From the NCBI RefSeq assembly GCF_018729255.1, contig NZ_CP076062.1, positions 263,128-327,127 on the forward strand: a stretch of DNA of 64,000 bases. The letters are read 5' to 3'. Numbering within the stretch: the stretch's first letter is position 1; each line of letters starts with the position of its first letter. The position numbers and the translations under genes are program-made. This DNA is from Cupriavidus sp. EM10 (GTDB taxonomy: Bacteria; Pseudomonadota; Gammaproteobacteria; Burkholderiales; Burkholderiaceae). Below are positions 48,126-58,112 of this stretch, in pieces. A model generated the notes under the pieces. The model was not told the origin of the DNA. It made no database searches and saw only the letters and a list, made by a program, of their open reading frames with translations.

Positions 48126-49076
48126 GCCTCTTCCTGTCGGGCTTGGCGCTGACCGCCGCCGGGCCGGCCATGGTGGCTTACGGCCGCCGTCGGGGGAAAC
48201 AGACGAGGTCAACAGTAGGCTTCTGTCCCTTGGGTACTCCTGTGCGATCTTCGGCCCGTTCCTGCTGCTGGTCTACGTCGCCACGTTGCCCTCAGCACTG
48301 CTTGTGGCAGCTGCGGTGAGCGGCCTTCTATGGGGCGCGGACTGGTTGGCCAAGCGCACTCATGGGCGCCGCTGGACGTCCGGGTGGCGCGTTACGGGAG
48401 CGACGCATTCCTCATGGTGCTGGGCGTATGTCTGGTGAGGTTCTTCGTTGTGGAGCCTTTCGTTGTCCCGTCGTCATCCATGCGGCCGACGCTATCAGTT
48501 GGCGACGTGATCATCGTGGATAAGTTCTCCTATGGCATCCGCCTGCCAGTGCTCAACCTCCCGCTGATCCCAATTGGCCAGCCCGCTAGAGGACAGATGA
48601 TCGTCTTCGAGTACCCGCCCGATCGAAGCCGCGCGTTCGTGAAACGAGTAATCGGAATCCCGGGTGATACCGTCCGCGTCGATGATGCAGGTATCGAGAT
48701 CAACGGTGAAAGGCTTCTCCAAACTCCCGCCGGCAGCTACACCTACACGAGCGACGCTGGCCACCCCGTGGCGGCCGACCAGTTCGTCGAGCGGCTCGAA
48801 TCGACGAGGTACCAGTCACTCCACCGGCCCGGAACCCCTTGGGCGGATCTGGCCGCCGTCGTGGCGCTGCATCCCAAAGATGGTTGCGCCTTCGGCAGAG
48901 CGGGAATGCAGTGCATCGTGCCCCCGGGCCACTATTTCGTGCTCGGGGACAACCGAAGCGATAGCCTGGACGGCCGATACTGGGGCTTCGTGCCGGACAG
49001 CCATCTCCTAGGGAGGGTCGATGCCGTTCTCGGGAACACCAGTGGGCCCCGCTACACAGGGGTTTGGTTGCGCTGA
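48122..49076 (+). CDS. lepB: Type I signal peptidase LepB (two one-base frameshifts)
   Basis: Cleaves signal peptides at the outer face of the inner membrane. The catalytic Ser lies in FVVPSSSMRPTL and the Lys in RAFVKRVIGIPGD, followed by VLGDNRSDSLDGRYWGFVP. Two one-base repairs (near 48195 and 48370) join an N-terminal helix, a second hydrophobic region (IFGPFLLLVYVATL) with GADWLAKR, and the catalytic domain, giving about 318 residues. The start is the ATG that overlaps the preceding stop. Confidence 0.85.
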
Positions 49077-49104
49077 AAGAACATGTTTGCGGCAAAACGA
49101 TACC

Positions 49105-49129
49105 TAACAGGTACAAACACGACTAGAAT
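49105..49129 (+). promoter_or_regulatory. Promoter with 17-bp motif
   Basis: TAACAGGTACAAACACG (49105-49121) immediately precedes a -10 TAGAAT (49124-49129), upstream of the gene at 49165. Confidence 0.5.
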
Positions 49130-49164
49130 AGCGATCTGATACAACGGCCACACAGGAATTCCCC

Positions 49165-49401
49165 ATGGAACACGTTCGCGCAAACTGGCGCTCCTACTTG
49201 CTTGCCCTGATCCTGATCGCGGCGCTGACGATCCTGTTCTGCGTTGTCCTGGGCCCGATGCTGGGCATTGCGCTGAGCGTGATCTCGCCTCTCAAGGTCG
49301 TTGTGGTGCTACTTGTCACCGGGGCGCTCCTGCGATATCTCCTGCACTCCGTGGACAAGGTTGATCGGACGCACGTCGAGACGTCCGCGCACGGTCGATA
49401 A
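49165..49401 (+). CDS. Small two-helix membrane protein (78 aa)
   Basis: Two hydrophobic segments (SYLLALILIAALTILFCVVL and VVVVLLVTGALLRYLL), short soluble tails, C-terminus basic. Its own promoter and terminator. Unknown role. Confidence 0.68.
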   Translation: MEHVRANWRSYLLALILIAALTILFCVVLGPMLGIALSVISPLKVVVVLLVTGALLRYLLHSVDKVDRTHVETSAHGR

Positions 49402-49428
49402 CTACCTGGAAGCCCGATCGTTGCCCAT

Positions 49429-49457
49429 AAGGCCTGCCGAACCGGCAGGCCTTTTTC
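49429..49457 (+). terminator. Intrinsic terminator
   Basis: AAGGCCTGCC-GAACC-GGCAGGCCTTTTT. Confidence 0.9.
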
Positions 49458-49534
49458 ATATAGCCGCGTGGAGGACATATCAGTCCACAAGGCCCATGGA
49501 TCGGGTTTGATCACCCATGCTCAAGGAGATACTC

Positions 49535-49885
49535 ATGAATGAAGCAATCACCACGCAAGTAATGGTCTTCACGAACGGTCGGATCGCTATTCAACTCTGG
49601 GCTGATGAGGGTCCATACGCCAGGCTGAACGTGAACCTGCCCGATGAAGCCTTCGCGGACGATGAGATCGCCATCAACTGGGATCTCGACGACAGCGTCC
49701 TGAAGTCGATTCTTGACCTCAACAAGTTCCAGGAAACCGATCGCGTCGTTCGCTCCGGACACGCAGTTTGTACAGTCTGGAAAGTGGTCTGCCCGGAGAT
49801 GCTTCAGGAGGCCGCGCAACTGCGCAAGCAGATCAGGCGCCATACGAGCCGCCGGACGTCGATGAGTAAGGCTGCCATGCACTGA
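49535..49885 (+). CDS. Hypothetical plasmid-type protein (116 aa)
   Basis: The ATG at 49535 has AAGGAGATACTC upstream, which decides against the earlier ATG at 49517. Beta-rich first half (TQVMVFTNGRIAIQLWADEG), acidic middle, basic tail (LRKQIRRHTSRRTS). Not recognised. Confidence 0.65.
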   Translation: MNEAITTQVMVFTNGRIAIQLWADEGPYARLNVNLPDEAFADDEIAINWDLDDSVLKSILDLNKFQETDRVVRSGHAVCTVWKVVCPEMLQEAAQLRKQIRRHTSRRTSMSKAAMH

Positions 49886-49910
49886 CAGCTCACTGCACTT
49901 AACCCTGCAC

Positions 49911-49950
49911 CACCCCCGCTACGCGTCATCGCGAGCGGGGGTTTTCTTTT
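49911..49950 (+). terminator. Intrinsic terminator
   Basis: CCCCCGCT and AGCGGGGG stem followed by TTTTCTTTT. Confidence 0.85.
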
Positions 49951-49957
49951 GCCTCGC

Positions 49958-50002
49958 TTGACAAAAGCAAAGAAACAACGTTAGATAACACGTACACATA
50001 CG
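49958..50002 (+). promoter_or_regulatory. Promoter of the methyltransferase gene with 17-bp motif
   Basis: TTGACA (49958), 17-base spacer, TTAGAT (49981-49986). TAACACGTACACATACG (49986-50002) overlaps the -10 and start region. Confidence 0.65.
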
Positions 50003-50059
50003 GCGCATGAATCGAAAGCGCGCCGCGTTGATCATATGACCTTGGGAGAGACATGTTCT

Positions 50060-51996
50060 ATGCTGCGCGATCAGTTTGACTTTGAGGCATTCGTGAACGG
50101 CTATCGGCCGCAGCCGGTGCTTGATCTGGACTCGAAACTGATCGTAGATCTGTTCGCTGGCGGCGGTGGGATGAGCACCGCGATTGAATGGGCGCTAGGT
50201 AGGCCGCCGCATATCGCAGTGAACCACTCGGATGACGCCCTGAGCATGCACGCGGTGAACCATCCGCAGACCACTCACTACATCGCCGATGTGTATGAGG
50301 TCTGCCCGCACGAGGTTACGAAAGGTAGGCCGATCGGACTGCTGCATTTGTCTCCGGACTGCACTCACCACAGCCAGGCAGCAGCCGGGCAGCCGCGCAG
50401 CAATCAGTTGAGAAGTCTCGCTTGGGTCGGCTACCGCTGGGCAGCGCAGGTGCGACCAGAGACGATCAGCTTGGAATGCGTTCGGCAGATCCTGAAGTGG
50501 GGTGGGCTTCGTGCAAAGCGGGACAAGGCAACAGGCCGCGTCGTCAAAATTGATGGCTCTGTTGCCGCTCCCGGCGAACATGTACCAGTGCGTCAACAGT
50601 TCCTCGTTCCTGATCCGAAAAAGGAAGGCCGGACGTGGAAAAAGTTCGTGAAAAGCATCCAGGAGCTCGGCTACACGGTTGACGTTCACATCGGAGTAGC
50701 GGCGAACTATGGCGCCAAGACGACACGAGAGCGCCTATTCATGATCGCTCGTAGGGATGGATTGCCCTACGTAGAGCCAGTGCAGACGCATTTCCAGAAT
50801 CCGCTTCCAGGCCAAAAGCGGTGGAGAGCTGCTGCGGAAGCAATCGACTTCTCGCTCGAGTGCCCGTCCATCTTCGATCGCGAGTCGCAAGGGAAGAAGC
50901 CGCTTGTTGTGAAGACCATGCGCAGAATTGCAAAGGGTACTCAGCGCTTCGTCCTCGAAACGGCCAGCCCATTCATCGTCCCATTGACGCACCATGGTAG
51001 CGACCGCATGAACGATATCGAGCTACCGCTTCCCACGATCACATGCGCCAACCGCGGAGAGTTGTCCTACGTCAGACCGGTGTTCGCACCTGTTGGCGGG
51101 GAAGGTCGCAAACCGATCAGGTACCGAAGGGTGGTGGGGCGGGCTGGCGGTGCGTCGAACAACGGGCTTGCCGCTGCCCACCTGGTCAAGTTCCGATTTG
51201 ATTCCACAGGGCTGGAACTTACCAAGCCGCTGCCGGCAATCACCGCCGGCGGAAACGGGAAGGGGCGAGCTGCAGGCGCTGCCCATGCCTTGGGTCTGTC
51301 CACCCTCTATCTCGCCCAAATGAATGGCGGATTCAACGACGAACGAGGCACCCCTGGCCACGATCTGCGCCGGCCCATGACGAGCATTACCAATAAGGGA
51401 GCCCAGCAGCAGTTGATCAAGCACTCCCTGCACCCATTGCATGCCGCCGAGCCGGGTTTGGTGGCGACGCACTTGACTCACCTCCGACGGAACTGTGATG
51501 CACGTCCTGTGGACGAGCCGGTTCGGACGATCAGTGCAGGGGGCAACACCACGGGCTTGTCGAAGCTCACCTTGCCGCTCGATGCTCGGCTGCTGCGAGG
51601 CCGAAGCTCTCCCTGGCGGATGAGAGGCGGGCGCTGCGAGTGGCACGGTTCTTGATCGAGCACGAGAGCGTTGACCTTGCGGGCAGGTCGCCGGAGGAAC
51701 TGACGAGGGAAGAGCTCCTGGCATTGGTGACGGTAGTTGTGGATGGCCGGCAGTACGTCATTGTCGATATCGGCTTGCGAATGCTGCAGCCACGTGAGCT
51801 GTATTCGGCGCAGGGCTTCCCACTCCACTACGAGATCGAGGTGGGGCACGACGGCCGTGTCTTTACGAAGGAAAAACAAGTCCGGATGTGCGGAAACAGC
51901 GTCTCGCCTCACCACGGTGCCGCAGTTATCGCGGCCAATTGCGCCCATCTGCGCGTCTTCTCAGGCGAGGACGAGCGGCGACAGAGGGCCGCGTGA
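50060..51996 (+). CDS. Phage/plasmid-type C5-cytosine DNA methyltransferase (one-base frameshift)
   Basis: About 645 residues. SAM motif I is LIVDLFAGGGGMSTAIEWAL. The catalytic loop is HLSPDCTHHSQA, with the Cys in PDC instead of the usual PPC, and motif VI reads ISLECVRQI instead of ENV. Motif VIII-like is TTRERLFMIARR, motif X-like is VRMCGNSVSPHHGA. The frame breaks near 51595, before RPKLSLADERRALRV. No restriction endonuclease neighbours it, suggesting protective or epigenetic methylation. Start at 50060 has GGGAGAG upstream; 50036 is possible. Confidence 0.85.
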
Positions 51997-52062
51997 ACGC
52001 TCCAACCAGCCACGGCCCGATAGCCACTTTCCCGTCGACAAGCACAAACAATGGAAGAAACT

Positions 52063-52835
52063 ATGCCTGATTCCAGCACGCCCACAGGCACAGCCGATGA
52101 CTCGATCGTCATCACGCAAATGATCCCCTCAGGGTCGGTCTCACGCGCAAGCATTTCCGGCGCCTTCGCTGGTACTTCATGGGGAACCACCACCCGGCTA
52201 CCGGCCGGCCGGACCCCATCGATCTCGACTTGCTCGGTGCGGGTTTGATTGAGCGGGTTCCGAACCCGAGATCCGAGCCCAAGTTCGTGCTGACGAAAGC
52301 GGGAGACCAGGAGCTCGCCCTCGAGCATCGACGGGAGATCGGGCGGAGAGCTGGCCACCACGACTTCGGCTCCCGCCTAGCGGGATGGCTCCGCCAGCAA
52401 GGTCGCATGACCTGGGAAAACATCGAGTTCAAGGTCACCTCTCCAGACGTGGTGACGATACCTGGAACGGCCATAGAGGTTCCGGACTGGGTCTCCATCG
52501 TCAGGCCGGACGTCTTTTCTCTCGCCAAGTCGTACAACCCCGACCGGATGAACCCGTGCATCCACGAGGTGAAGGTGTCTCGGGAGGATTTTCTGGCCGA
52601 TCTGGCAAAACCCGAGAAGCGGCGAGGGTACACACATCTGTCCGAAGTCTTCTACTACGCATGCCCCGAGGGGCTGATCCAGCTCGAAGAGGTCCCCATC
52701 GGCTGCGGGCTGGTCTACGAGATTGAGCCTGGCCACTTCGAGGTGAAGAAGAAGCCGAAGAAGCGGAAGATGGTTTTGTCACCGCGGCATTTCATGAACC
52801 TGATCCTCAAGCCCGGCAACCTCAATCGCTTCTAG
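52063..52835 (+). CDS. MmcB-like PD-(D/E)xK nuclease-fold protein (one-base frameshift)
   Basis: About 257 residues. Starts MPDSSTPTGTADDSIVIT; one added A near 52119 continues it as NDPLRVGLTRKHFRRLRWYF. The C-terminal half holds SIVRPDVFSL and CIHEVKVSREDFLADL, the E-x-K core of MmcB-type nucleases, then FYYACPEGLI and EEVPIGCGLVYE. The N-terminal part is winged-helix-like. Probably DNA processing or repair alongside the two methyltransferases. Confidence 0.68.
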
Positions 52836-52851
52836 GGCTTCCCTTTGTTAC

Positions 52852-52884
52852 TTGACTAAAGTAACGGTAACACGTAACAATACA
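52852..52884 (+). promoter_or_regulatory. Promoter with 17-bp motif
   Basis: TTGACT (52852), 17-base spacer, TAACAA (52875-52880). TAACACGTAACAATACA (52868-52884) covers the spacer end and -10. Confidence 0.6.
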
Positions 52885-52909
52885 CCAACTGAAGCGCGAA
52901 CTAAACAGA

Positions 52910-53731
52910 ATGAACGACCAGGACAAGATTCGCCAATTGGGACAGTACCCGACGCCCGCGTGGGCGGCGGAGCGGCTTGTCGAGCGGTACTTCGGCGACC
53001 TCGGGCGAGACGACCTTGTTATCGAGCCGGCCTGCGGCCCTGGCGCTTTCCTTGGGGCAATTCCGACCGGTGTGCCGGCGATCGGCGTTGAGATTGATCC
53101 ACTGGCGGCCGAGTGCGCGCGAGTCGCGACCGGACGCGAGGTAATCACTGGTGACTTCTGCACGGTCGACTTGGAGGCTAGGCCCACGGCAATCATCGGC
53201 AACCCTCCGTTCAAGCTGGCACTGGTGGACAAATTCCTTGCTCGCGCGCACGCATTGCTGCCGGAAGGGGGAAGGGTTGGATTCCTTCTGCCGGCCTACG
53301 CGTTCCAGACCGCAAGCCGCGTAGTGGATTACAACCAGTATTGGACCATCGCGCAGGAGCTCGTGCCGCGGAATGTGTTCGACGGCTTGCGGCTCCCCTT
53401 GGTGTTCGCGCTCTTTCACAAGGAACGCCATCGCAGGCTTCTGGGATTTGCCTTGTTTCACGAGACCGTTGCCGTACACCGCATGCAGGATGACTACCAG
53501 GTCGTTCTGAAACAAGGGAGCGGCCCGATTTGGCGGAAGGTTATCGAGCTCGCGCTACGCCGTTTGGGAGGTGAGGCCAGCCTGGCTGATATCTACGAAG
53601 AACTGCAGCGCAACCGCCCAACTGAAACCCGTTGGTGGAGAGAGAAGATCCGTCAAACCTTACGGCGTTATGCCGAGGTCTTCGTTGTGAAGGGGGAGGG
53701 GCGGTACGCGCTTTCCGAAGGATTCATGTGA
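52910..53731 (+). CDS. N6-adenine-type DNA methyltransferase
   Basis: A 273-residue SAM-dependent methyltransferase. Residues 10-20 read QLGQYPTPAWAAERLVERY, a typical start. Motif I is VIEPACGPGAFLGAIP, and the catalytic motif IV is IIGNPPFKLA. The C-terminal 90 residues look like a winged helix (LADIYEELQRNRPTETRWWR). No restriction partner is adjacent. Confidence 0.85.
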   Translation: MNDQDKIRQLGQYPTPAWAAERLVERYFGDLGRDDLVIEPACGPGAFLGAIPTGVPAIGVEIDPLAAECARVATGREVITGDFCTVDLEARPTAIIGNPPFKLALVDKFLARAHALLPEGGRVGFLLPAYAFQTASRVVDYNQYWTIAQELVPRNVFDGLRLPLVFALFHKERHRRLLGFALFHETVAVHRMQDDYQVVLKQGSGPIWRKVIELALRRLGGEASLADIYEELQRNRPTETRWWREKIRQTLRRYAEVFVVKGEGRYALSEGFM

Positions 53732-53777
53732 AGAGCATTGACGCTGACATGTATAACCAGTCGCTGTGGAGAAAAGT

Positions 53778-53978
53778 ATGGGTGCTTACCTTCTGATCAT
53801 TGTCATGACAACCGCCCACGGAGTCATAGTGAAGACCGAACACGTCGCAAGTTTGGCTGCATGTAACGCGGCGGCTACCTCCGTTAGGAAGCAGACTGCA
53901 GACTTGGGTGTCGGTGTGTCCAAGGACCCTGGAAGCAGAAGCAGTACGTGTCTGTCGACTGTGTAAAGAACCAGTAGC
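53778..53978 (+). CDS. Small exported-type protein (one-base frameshift)
   Basis: The ATG at 53778 has GGAG seven bases upstream. Hydrophobic start (MGAYLLIIVMTTAHGV) then soluble. One added base near 53927 continues the frame as PWKQKQYVSVDCVKNQ with a stop at 53976. The two Cys (SLAACNAA, VDCVKN) could pair. Confidence 0.55.
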
Positions 53979-54050
53979 TCTAGCACCGGGACAAACACAG
54001 TTCCCGCTCCGAGCGGTTCCCGAAACTCATCAAATCTGAAGAGGCTGCAC

Positions 54051-54452
54051 TTGAAGAATGCTCTCAAATGCGCGTTGGCCGCAACGCTCCTCGGCCTGAC
54101 GCAGGCCGCCAACGCGATTGAAATGAATCTGGCGTCGACAGACGCGGTCGTGGACAAGGCCAAGTTCACGGAGGTAGTGACCCAGTTCCTTCCCGCCAAG
54201 GTCCAGGCCCTTGATTCGAACTACAGGCTGATTGGAGTCATGGAGACCGCATCCTATCGGGACGGAGAGCGGTTCTTCTACTACAGCCTGATGCTCCACA
54301 AGAAGGTGATCGACCGCGACAGTGGCAAGACGTACTGGGCCGTTACCGGCGGCATCCGTGCGCATGGCATCACCGCCGGCGGCGAAGAGTTGATCAAGCA
54401 TGTACGTGAAGACCTCGTGCTGGGCGCCAACTCATTCCCCATGGATCAATAA
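54051..54452 (+). CDS. Exported hypothetical protein (133 aa), TTG start
   Basis: The TTG at 54051 has AGAGG six bases upstream. Signal peptide [20 protein letters not shown] with an ANA-I cleavage site. The mature part ([20 protein letters not shown]) is an alpha-beta domain without known motif. Followed 20 bases later by the CheY-like gene. Confidence 0.65.
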   Translation: MKNALKCALAATLLGLTQAANAIEMNLASTDAVVDKAKFTEVVTQFLPAKVQALDSNYRLIGVMETASYRDGERFFYYSLMLHKKVIDRDSGKTYWAVTGGIRAHGITAGGEELIKHVREDLVLGANSFPMDQ

Positions 54453-54472
54453 GACGCCGCAGGATTGCCCGG

Positions 54473-54862
54473 ATGAACATGAATCGAAAGTTCCTTGTGG
54501 TTGACGACTTCGCCACGATGCGTCGCATCGTTCGAAACTTGCTCAAGGACATTGGCCACTCGAATGTCGAGGAGGCGGAGGACGGCGTCGATGCATTGGA
54601 GAAGCTGGAGGCTGGATCGTTTGACGTTGTCCTGACGGATTGGAACATGCCTCGCATGGACGGGTTGACCTTGCTCCAAACGCTTCGCCAATCTGAGAAG
54701 TACTCCGGCGTGCGCGTGTTGCTGGTCACCGCCGAGGGCAAGAGGGACAACATCATCGCAGCGGCTCACGCCGGCGCCGACGGCTACATCGTTAAGCCCT
54801 TCACCGCGGCGACGCTGGGTGAGAAGCTCGACCGGATCTTCGGTCGGCTCGGCGAGGCATGA
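54473..54862 (+). CDS. Stand-alone CheY-like response regulator
   Basis: A 129-residue receiver domain without output domain: acidic pair [16 protein letters not shown], phospho-acceptor Asp in [13 protein letters not shown], Thr/Ala switch in LLVTAEG, Lys in [10 protein letters not shown]. The sequence is very close to chemotaxis CheY ([19 protein letters not shown]). No kinase or other che gene is nearby, so it may act on the host flagellar motor or chemotaxis system (inference). Confidence 0.88.
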   Translation: MNMNRKFLVVDDFATMRRIVRNLLKDIGHSNVEEAEDGVDALEKLEAGSFDVVLTDWNMPRMDGLTLLQTLRQSEKYSGVRVLLVTAEGKRDNIIAAAHAGADGYIVKPFTAATLGEKLDRIFGRLGEA

Positions 54863-54971
54863 GCGGGCGGGGCTACTCGTTTGTCTCGGAATCAAATACC
54901 AGGACGTGTTGTGTAGCGAAACGTCCGTCGATGAATCAAGAAAGGTCGACGGCATCGCACTACGGGAGTGA

Positions 54972-55702
54972 ATGATGAACTATCACCGCTGGATCTGCAT
55001 GCTATTGCTGGCTCTAGCCGCAGTCGGGGTCGCTGGCTGCACCCAAAGTGCGCCGGTAGAACAAGTGTCTGTCTTCGATCGGGCAAAGGCCGAATCTGAT
55101 GGAAACAAGGCCATTGAAATTCTGGAGGCTGAGTTGGGCAGGACTGATCCTGACACCACGAGCATCTGCGGCTTCCCGAGGATTTGCGGGGAAGCCTTTC
55201 GTGCATACCGACGGGATCTGTATGTTGCACTGGATGCGCGGGCTGCAGAGCTGGCGCCTGTGTTGGCAACGGATCAACTTCTGAGGTACGTGCGGACCTA
55301 TGAGATGAAAGCCAGCCGTGAAGCTGTTGCTGCACAGATTGTCGAGCGGGCCAAGAAGGCTGAAGGAAAGCCTGGCGACGTTCCGCTGTTGGATGATGCT
55401 GCATCGCTTCTGGCTGAAGGAAGGTCCGTGCTGAGAAATCGCGATGTCGCCGTAGCATTCTTCGAACGCTCATGGTTGGCTGGATCGACGTACGCGGCCA
55501 AAGGGCTAGGCGATCTCTACCTTAAATCGGGGACTTAGACAACGCCTATCTCTGGTCGGTCAGGAACAAGACGCCTGGCGTGGTCTGGACTAGCCGCATT
55601 GATGGTTTGTCGCCGGAAGCGATCCATAACGCCGAGGCCGTAGCGTCAAACAAGTCGATTTTGTCTATGCGTGCCGACAAGAAAGGAGGGCCACGTACGT
55701 GA
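54972..55702 (+). CDS. Lipoprotein (one-base frameshift, ~243 aa)
   Basis: Signal with lipobox LAAVGVAGCTQ. Soluble helical remainder with Sel1/TPR-like style (FFERSWLAGSTYAAKGLGDL). One added G in the GGGG near 55533 continues it as DLDNAYLWSVRNKTPGVV to the TGA at 55700, which overlaps the next start (GTGA). Confidence 0.68.
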
Positions 55703-56829
55703 GGGCGAATGCGAAGCACCTCTGCGTGGCAGTCACTCTTCTGGTGATGTCCGCGGTGGCACTTGCGATGCCGTCGCCAGCCGATGTGGCCAGCGCAGTG
55801 AGATCAGAGGACTGGTCCAAAGCTGAGTCGCTTCTCGGGGAGGTTCTGCGGGAGCGCGAATCGCCGAAAGCGCACTACCAACTCGGCCAGGTCTATGCAC
55901 ACCAGTTCCGGCACGCTGAGGCGCTAGCGGAGTATCGCAGGGCGAAGGAAATTGATCCGTCGCTCAAGTTTGCATCATCGCCGAAGCTGTTCGAGGCTAT
56001 GGTCACCCGAGAGGAGGCGCTTGTCGAAGGCAAGCTCGACGCCGGCGCATCAAGTTTGCAAGGCACGGACGTCTCCCACGAGACACCGGCCATAGAGGGC
56101 GCGTCGAGTGCTGCCCAGCTGCAGGCAACCGACACGCCTGCCAGCCAGCCGCAAGTGGTGACCGTGCTTGAGGACTGGGAGGGCCGCATGCTGTGGCTCA
56201 TCGTTCCAGCGGCACTTTTGATGGTGGTCGCCGTCCTAATGGGGATCGTCCGAGTCCAGACGAGCGATCGGCCACGAAGCATAGCCCGGCTGCCCGATGA
56301 ACTGGAGGCCTTGTTGAAGCGTTTGGACTCTGCGGAGGGTGTGTGCAAGGCGGCTTCGTACCCAACCGGCAAGAAGGATCTGATTCTCGAGTCCATCTGG
56401 AGGCTGCGCGAAGACGTGGAGCGGACAGTGTCTCAGTGGCGGCACGGCACATCGATAGAGGGAGTGATGCCGGCGCTCGTGGCCAGGGCCTCACGCTTAG
56501 AGACGGCCGCGGAAACCGGGGTCGTGACTACTCCCCCTGTGGCGGGCCCTGGCGATCATCGCCGAGTCGGGCCAGCGGTGGTGACGAGTCGACCTATTGC
56601 GCAGTCGATCGCGCCTCGAGCGGCAGTGCACAACACCGAAACGCAACGCGAATCGTCGGGCGGCGGCTTCCTTACCGGTGTGGTGGTCGGCGCCATGTTG
56701 AGCGGCTCCTCCCCCGTCAGAAGCGCGGAAAACCGCGATGAATCCAGCGGACGGTATGACGGGAGCGGAAATGGCGGCGGCGGAAGTGGAGGGCCCACGT
56801 TCGATGGCGGAACCGGAGGAGATTGGTAA
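55699..56829 (+). CDS. TPR and TPM-style exported membrane protein with Gly-rich tail
   Basis: A 376-residue protein from a GTG at 55699 with AAGGAGG upstream. Signal peptide (VAVTLLVMSAVALAMPS), TPR-like repeat (AHYQLGQVYAHQFRHAEALA), one membrane helix (MLWLIVPAALLMVVAVLMGI), a cytoplasmic helical part, and a tail (SGNGGGGSGGPTFDGGTGGD) like the Gly-rich ends of TPM-domain proteins. Coupled to the preceding lipoprotein. Confidence 0.65.
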   Translation: MRANAKHLCVAVTLLVMSAVALAMPSPADVASAVRSEDWSKAESLLGEVLRERESPKAHYQLGQVYAHQFRHAEALAEYRRAKEIDPSLKFASSPKLFEAMVTREEALVEGKLDAGASSLQGTDVSHETPAIEGASSAAQLQATDTPASQPQVVTVLEDWEGRMLWLIVPAALLMVVAVLMGIVRVQTSDRPRSIARLPDELEALLKRLDSAEGVCKAASYPTGKKDLILESIWRLREDVERTVSQWRHGTSIEGVMPALVARASRLETAAETGVVTTPPVAGPGDHRRVGPAVVTSRPIAQSIAPRAAVHNTETQRESSGGGFLTGVVVGAMLSGSSPVRSAENRDESSGRYDGSGNGGGGSGGPTFDGGTGGDW

Positions 56830-56876
56830 CCGGCTCAGCTCTGCTAGGTGTCCAAATTCTTGAAGAACGAGTGAAG

Positions 56877-57614
56877 ATGCAATCGCGAACGATCGATCCA
56901 GGCAGCGTGTCGCTGCAACCGCCCGCAACTACGCACCGAGCTGCAACGGGAGCCCGTAGGCTGGCCGAACCAGCTATGCAAGGAATTTCCCGAGATGAAC
57001 GTCCGGCCAACCCAGCAGATGCCGGCTGGCGTGTGCGTCTGTTCAAAAGCGGGAAGTATGTCGCCAATCGCCACTTCAGAGACGCCGCCTATCATGGCAA
57101 GGAGGGATCGCTGTACGCCGCACAACGGTTTCGGGACGACATGGCCGCAGAGTACGGCGTCCGTCGTCGCGATCGCGAGGTTACTGCTCTGGCGGCCTTC
57201 CGCGTTTCCGCAGGCATATCGCAATCGACGCTCGCAAGTTGGCTGCATGTATCGACGCCGCTGGTGACGCGCTGGGAACATGAGGGCGCACCGGAGCCTG
57301 TTCTGCTACTGGCAACCGCGTTGTTCGAGGGTATCGTGAGGCCGCAGAATACGCTGCCATCGCCCGACCTGGCCGCCTTGCGGCAGAAGCTCGGCCTGCG
57401 GCAAGAGGATATGGCGAAGAAGTTCGGCCGGCGCTTGGCGGCATATGGCGAATGGGAGCGAGGAAAGCGGCAAATGCCAGGATGGGTGGCGGTCTACGTA
57501 GAAGCTGTGCTACGTGGCTGGGATGAAAAGGGTGGTGCTATGCTTGCGAGCGCAGACCAGCCAACGCAAATTGCATCCCCGACCAGTGAATCCACAAGCA
57601 GTCAACTCAACTAG
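56877..57614 (+). CDS. DNA-binding protein: AP2-like domain plus two XRE-like helix-turn-helix regions
   Basis: About 245 residues from the ATG at 56877. Residues around 47-95 (WRVRLFKSGKYVANRHFRDA) resemble an AP2/integrase-type three-strand DNA-binding domain. Two HTH-like parts follow: AGISQSTLASWLHVSTPLVT and LGLRQEDMAKKFGRRLAAYG. A candidate element regulator, perhaps for the 17-bp motif (speculative). Confidence 0.6.
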   Translation: MQSRTIDPGSVSLQPPATTHRAATGARRLAEPAMQGISRDERPANPADAGWRVRLFKSGKYVANRHFRDAAYHGKEGSLYAAQRFRDDMAAEYGVRRRDREVTALAAFRVSAGISQSTLASWLHVSTPLVTRWEHEGAPEPVLLLATALFEGIVRPQNTLPSPDLAALRQKLGLRQEDMAKKFGRRLAAYGEWERGKRQMPGWVAVYVEAVLRGWDEKGGAMLASADQPTQIASPTSESTSSQLN

Positions 57615-57951
57615 CGAGTGGGAAGAGACGCCTGCATTGTCCGCGTCTCTGCCGATCCAATTCTCCGACGGCGCCGTACTTCCCGAGATCCGTATCTCGT
57701 GCGAGGGGTGCGGGAAGCCGCTGGTCACTAGGCTGCAGAGAGGCCGCGTGGTCAACCTTCTCCCGGACGTCTATCGCCTGACGGGGCTTGCGGCGTGCTT
57801 TCACTGCGAAGGCTTGACTCGATTCGACTATCGAGTCCGCAGCGAGGGTGCTCGCATGTCAATGGAACATCGCAGAGATGGGGCATGGCGGTCAACTTGC
57901 ATTTCCAGGCCCAGTTTCTGGGGACGTATCTTTGGCTTACTGCGGCGGTAG
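57523..57951 (+). CDS. Small CxxC protein (142 aa)
   Basis: Starts inside the previous gene (overlap 92 bases). The confident part is FSDGAVLPEIRISCEGCGKP and CFHCEGLTRFDYRV, two CxxC pairs that can bind zinc, and a basic end (SFWGRIFGLLRR). The N-terminal 40 residues are less protein-like, so the true start may be later. Confidence 0.55.
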   Translation: MKRVVLCLRAQTSQRKLHPRPVNPQAVNSTSEWEETPALSASLPIQFSDGAVLPEIRISCEGCGKPLVTRLQRGRVVNLLPDVYRLTGLAACFHCEGLTRFDYRVRSEGARMSMEHRRDGAWRSTCISRPSFWGRIFGLLRR

Positions 57952-58030
57952 CAGGTCACCAGTGTGCGGGTCATCTCTCTACCGAATCGAAGGTTTCATC
58001 TTCTACCTGGCCGACGGTTCTTGAACACGA

Positions 58031-58062
58031 CGCCCCGCGCACAGCGCGGGGTTCTTTTTTCC
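58031..58062 (+). terminator. Intrinsic terminator
   Basis: CCCCGCGC-ACA-GCGCGGGG-TTCTTTTTT. Confidence 0.9.
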
Positions 58063-58069
58063 TGCGGGA

Positions 58070-58105
58070 CAAAAGAAAGAGGCCCGCAGAAAGAACTGCG
58101 GGCCA
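58070..58105 (-). terminator. Intrinsic terminator of the ParB-like gene
   Basis: On the minus strand GGCCCGCAG-TTCTTT-CTGCGGGCC-TCTTTCTTTTG. Confidence 0.88.
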
Positions 58106-58112
58106 TGGTTGA

